The position numbers and the translations under genes were made by a program. Under the pieces are notes generated by a model. It did not search any database. It saw nothing but the letters and a program-made list of their open reading frames with translations, and had not been told where the DNA came from. Positions 25,519-25,769 of a stretch of 25,769 nt of DNA are shown piece by piece. Position 1 is the first letter of the stretch. The number at the start of each line of letters is the position of its first letter. This stretch comes from Stramenopiles sp. TOSAG23-3 (Eukaryota > Sar), in assembly GCA_900128585.1 (NCBI GenBank), contig LT642284.1:1-25769 (forward strand). The letters are read 5' to 3'.

Positions 25519-25769
25519 GGGTTTAGGGAATCCTAAAAATGGTGTCGAATTGAAGCCTAATTTTCAGTTTATCTAAAATTATAAAAAAGTAAATGCTTCA
25601 ATTTGATGTTAAATCACTCAAGGTTAACTGAAAAACAAAATATTAAGAAGAGCTCTCCTGTTATTTTTTGAAAAATAAAATTATATTTTATATAAAAAAA
25701 ATGATGATTGACAACCATCAATGAGACGAAATTACAGAATCAAGTTAGGATTAGGGTACGACGAAGCTA
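25519..25769. other. AT-rich region downstream of the LRR-LNR gene
   Basis: No gene is visible. It begins with GGGGTTTAGGG (second TTTAGGG at 25522-25528) and ends with TTAGGATTAGGG near the right edge, both telomere-like fragments. Confidence 0.6.

Noticed and set aside
1-25769. CRISPR arrays, insertion sequences, operons, Shine-Dalgarno sites
   Set aside because: All genes and spacers are eukaryotic in character. The repeats are microsatellites without spacer-repeat alternation, and no transposase was found.
1-25769. tRNA, rRNA or snRNA genes
   Set aside because: I looked for B-box-like GGTTCGA cores and rRNA-like conserved stretches in the spacers by eye and found none that fold convincingly. 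A covariance-model scan was not possible here.

Overview
This is nuclear DNA from a unicellular eukaryote. The genes are long, mostly intron-free and clearly richer in GC than the very AT-rich, microsatellite-laden spacers between them. None of them shows bacterial operon structure. The set includes ATG9, a DSC-type ubiquitin-like ER protein, an Sfi1/IQ-type centrin-calmodulin-binding protein, a seven-blade WD40 protein, a zeta-crystallin, a plant/bacterial-type glutaminyl cyclotransferase and a multi-pass LRR protein ending in a Notch (LNR) module. Polytopic LRR-LNR proteins are abundant in oomycetes, so a stramenopile-like protist is my best guess. This is inference, and no species can be named. 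Short introns (about 54-65 nt, GTAAG donors) appear to exist but are rare.

Layout: 1-420 TTC microsatellite and AT-rich leader; 421-1521 (+) DSC3-like protein; 1806-3416 (-) SLC46-like MFS transporter; 4309-5493 (-) ankyrin/coiled-coil protein with a C-terminal CaaX box; 5494-7219 divergent spacer with a GAA tract; 7220-9386 (+) ATG9, broken by a one-base shift in a run of 12 G; 9387-10423 AT-rich spacer with inverted short repeats; 10424-12754 (+) Sfi1/IQ protein; 12983-13897 (-) TPR-like basic protein; 13898-15094 spacer; 15095-15310 (+) small protein with an acylation-type N-terminus; 15681-16838 (-) WD40 protein with a 54-nt leader intron; 16839-17845 divergent spacer with a GAA tract; 17846-19003 (+) zeta-crystallin; 19063-20244 (-) glutaminyl cyclotransferase; 20245-21396 spacer with a long TTC tract; 21397-22086 (-) SCP/FCP1-like phosphatase; 22087-23499 spacer with a telomere-like block; 23500-25518 (+) LRR-LNR membrane protein.

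The genes do not form one pathway. Several concern endomembranes (DSC3-like, ATG9, the cyclotransferase), and one probably concerns centrioles or basal bodies (Sfi1/IQ). Two or three proteins carry candidate lipid-anchor signals. The most unusual content is in the spacers. A 19-nt motif recurs exactly three times, always on the sense strand 80-190 nt after a stop codon. A second motif family built on ATTCTATGCTRTG has seven copies, including a perfect inverted pair. A third, 26-nt sequence occurs twice. Long GAA/TTC tracts sit in gene-upstream spacers, and a TTTTAGGG-rich block precedes the LRR-LNR gene.
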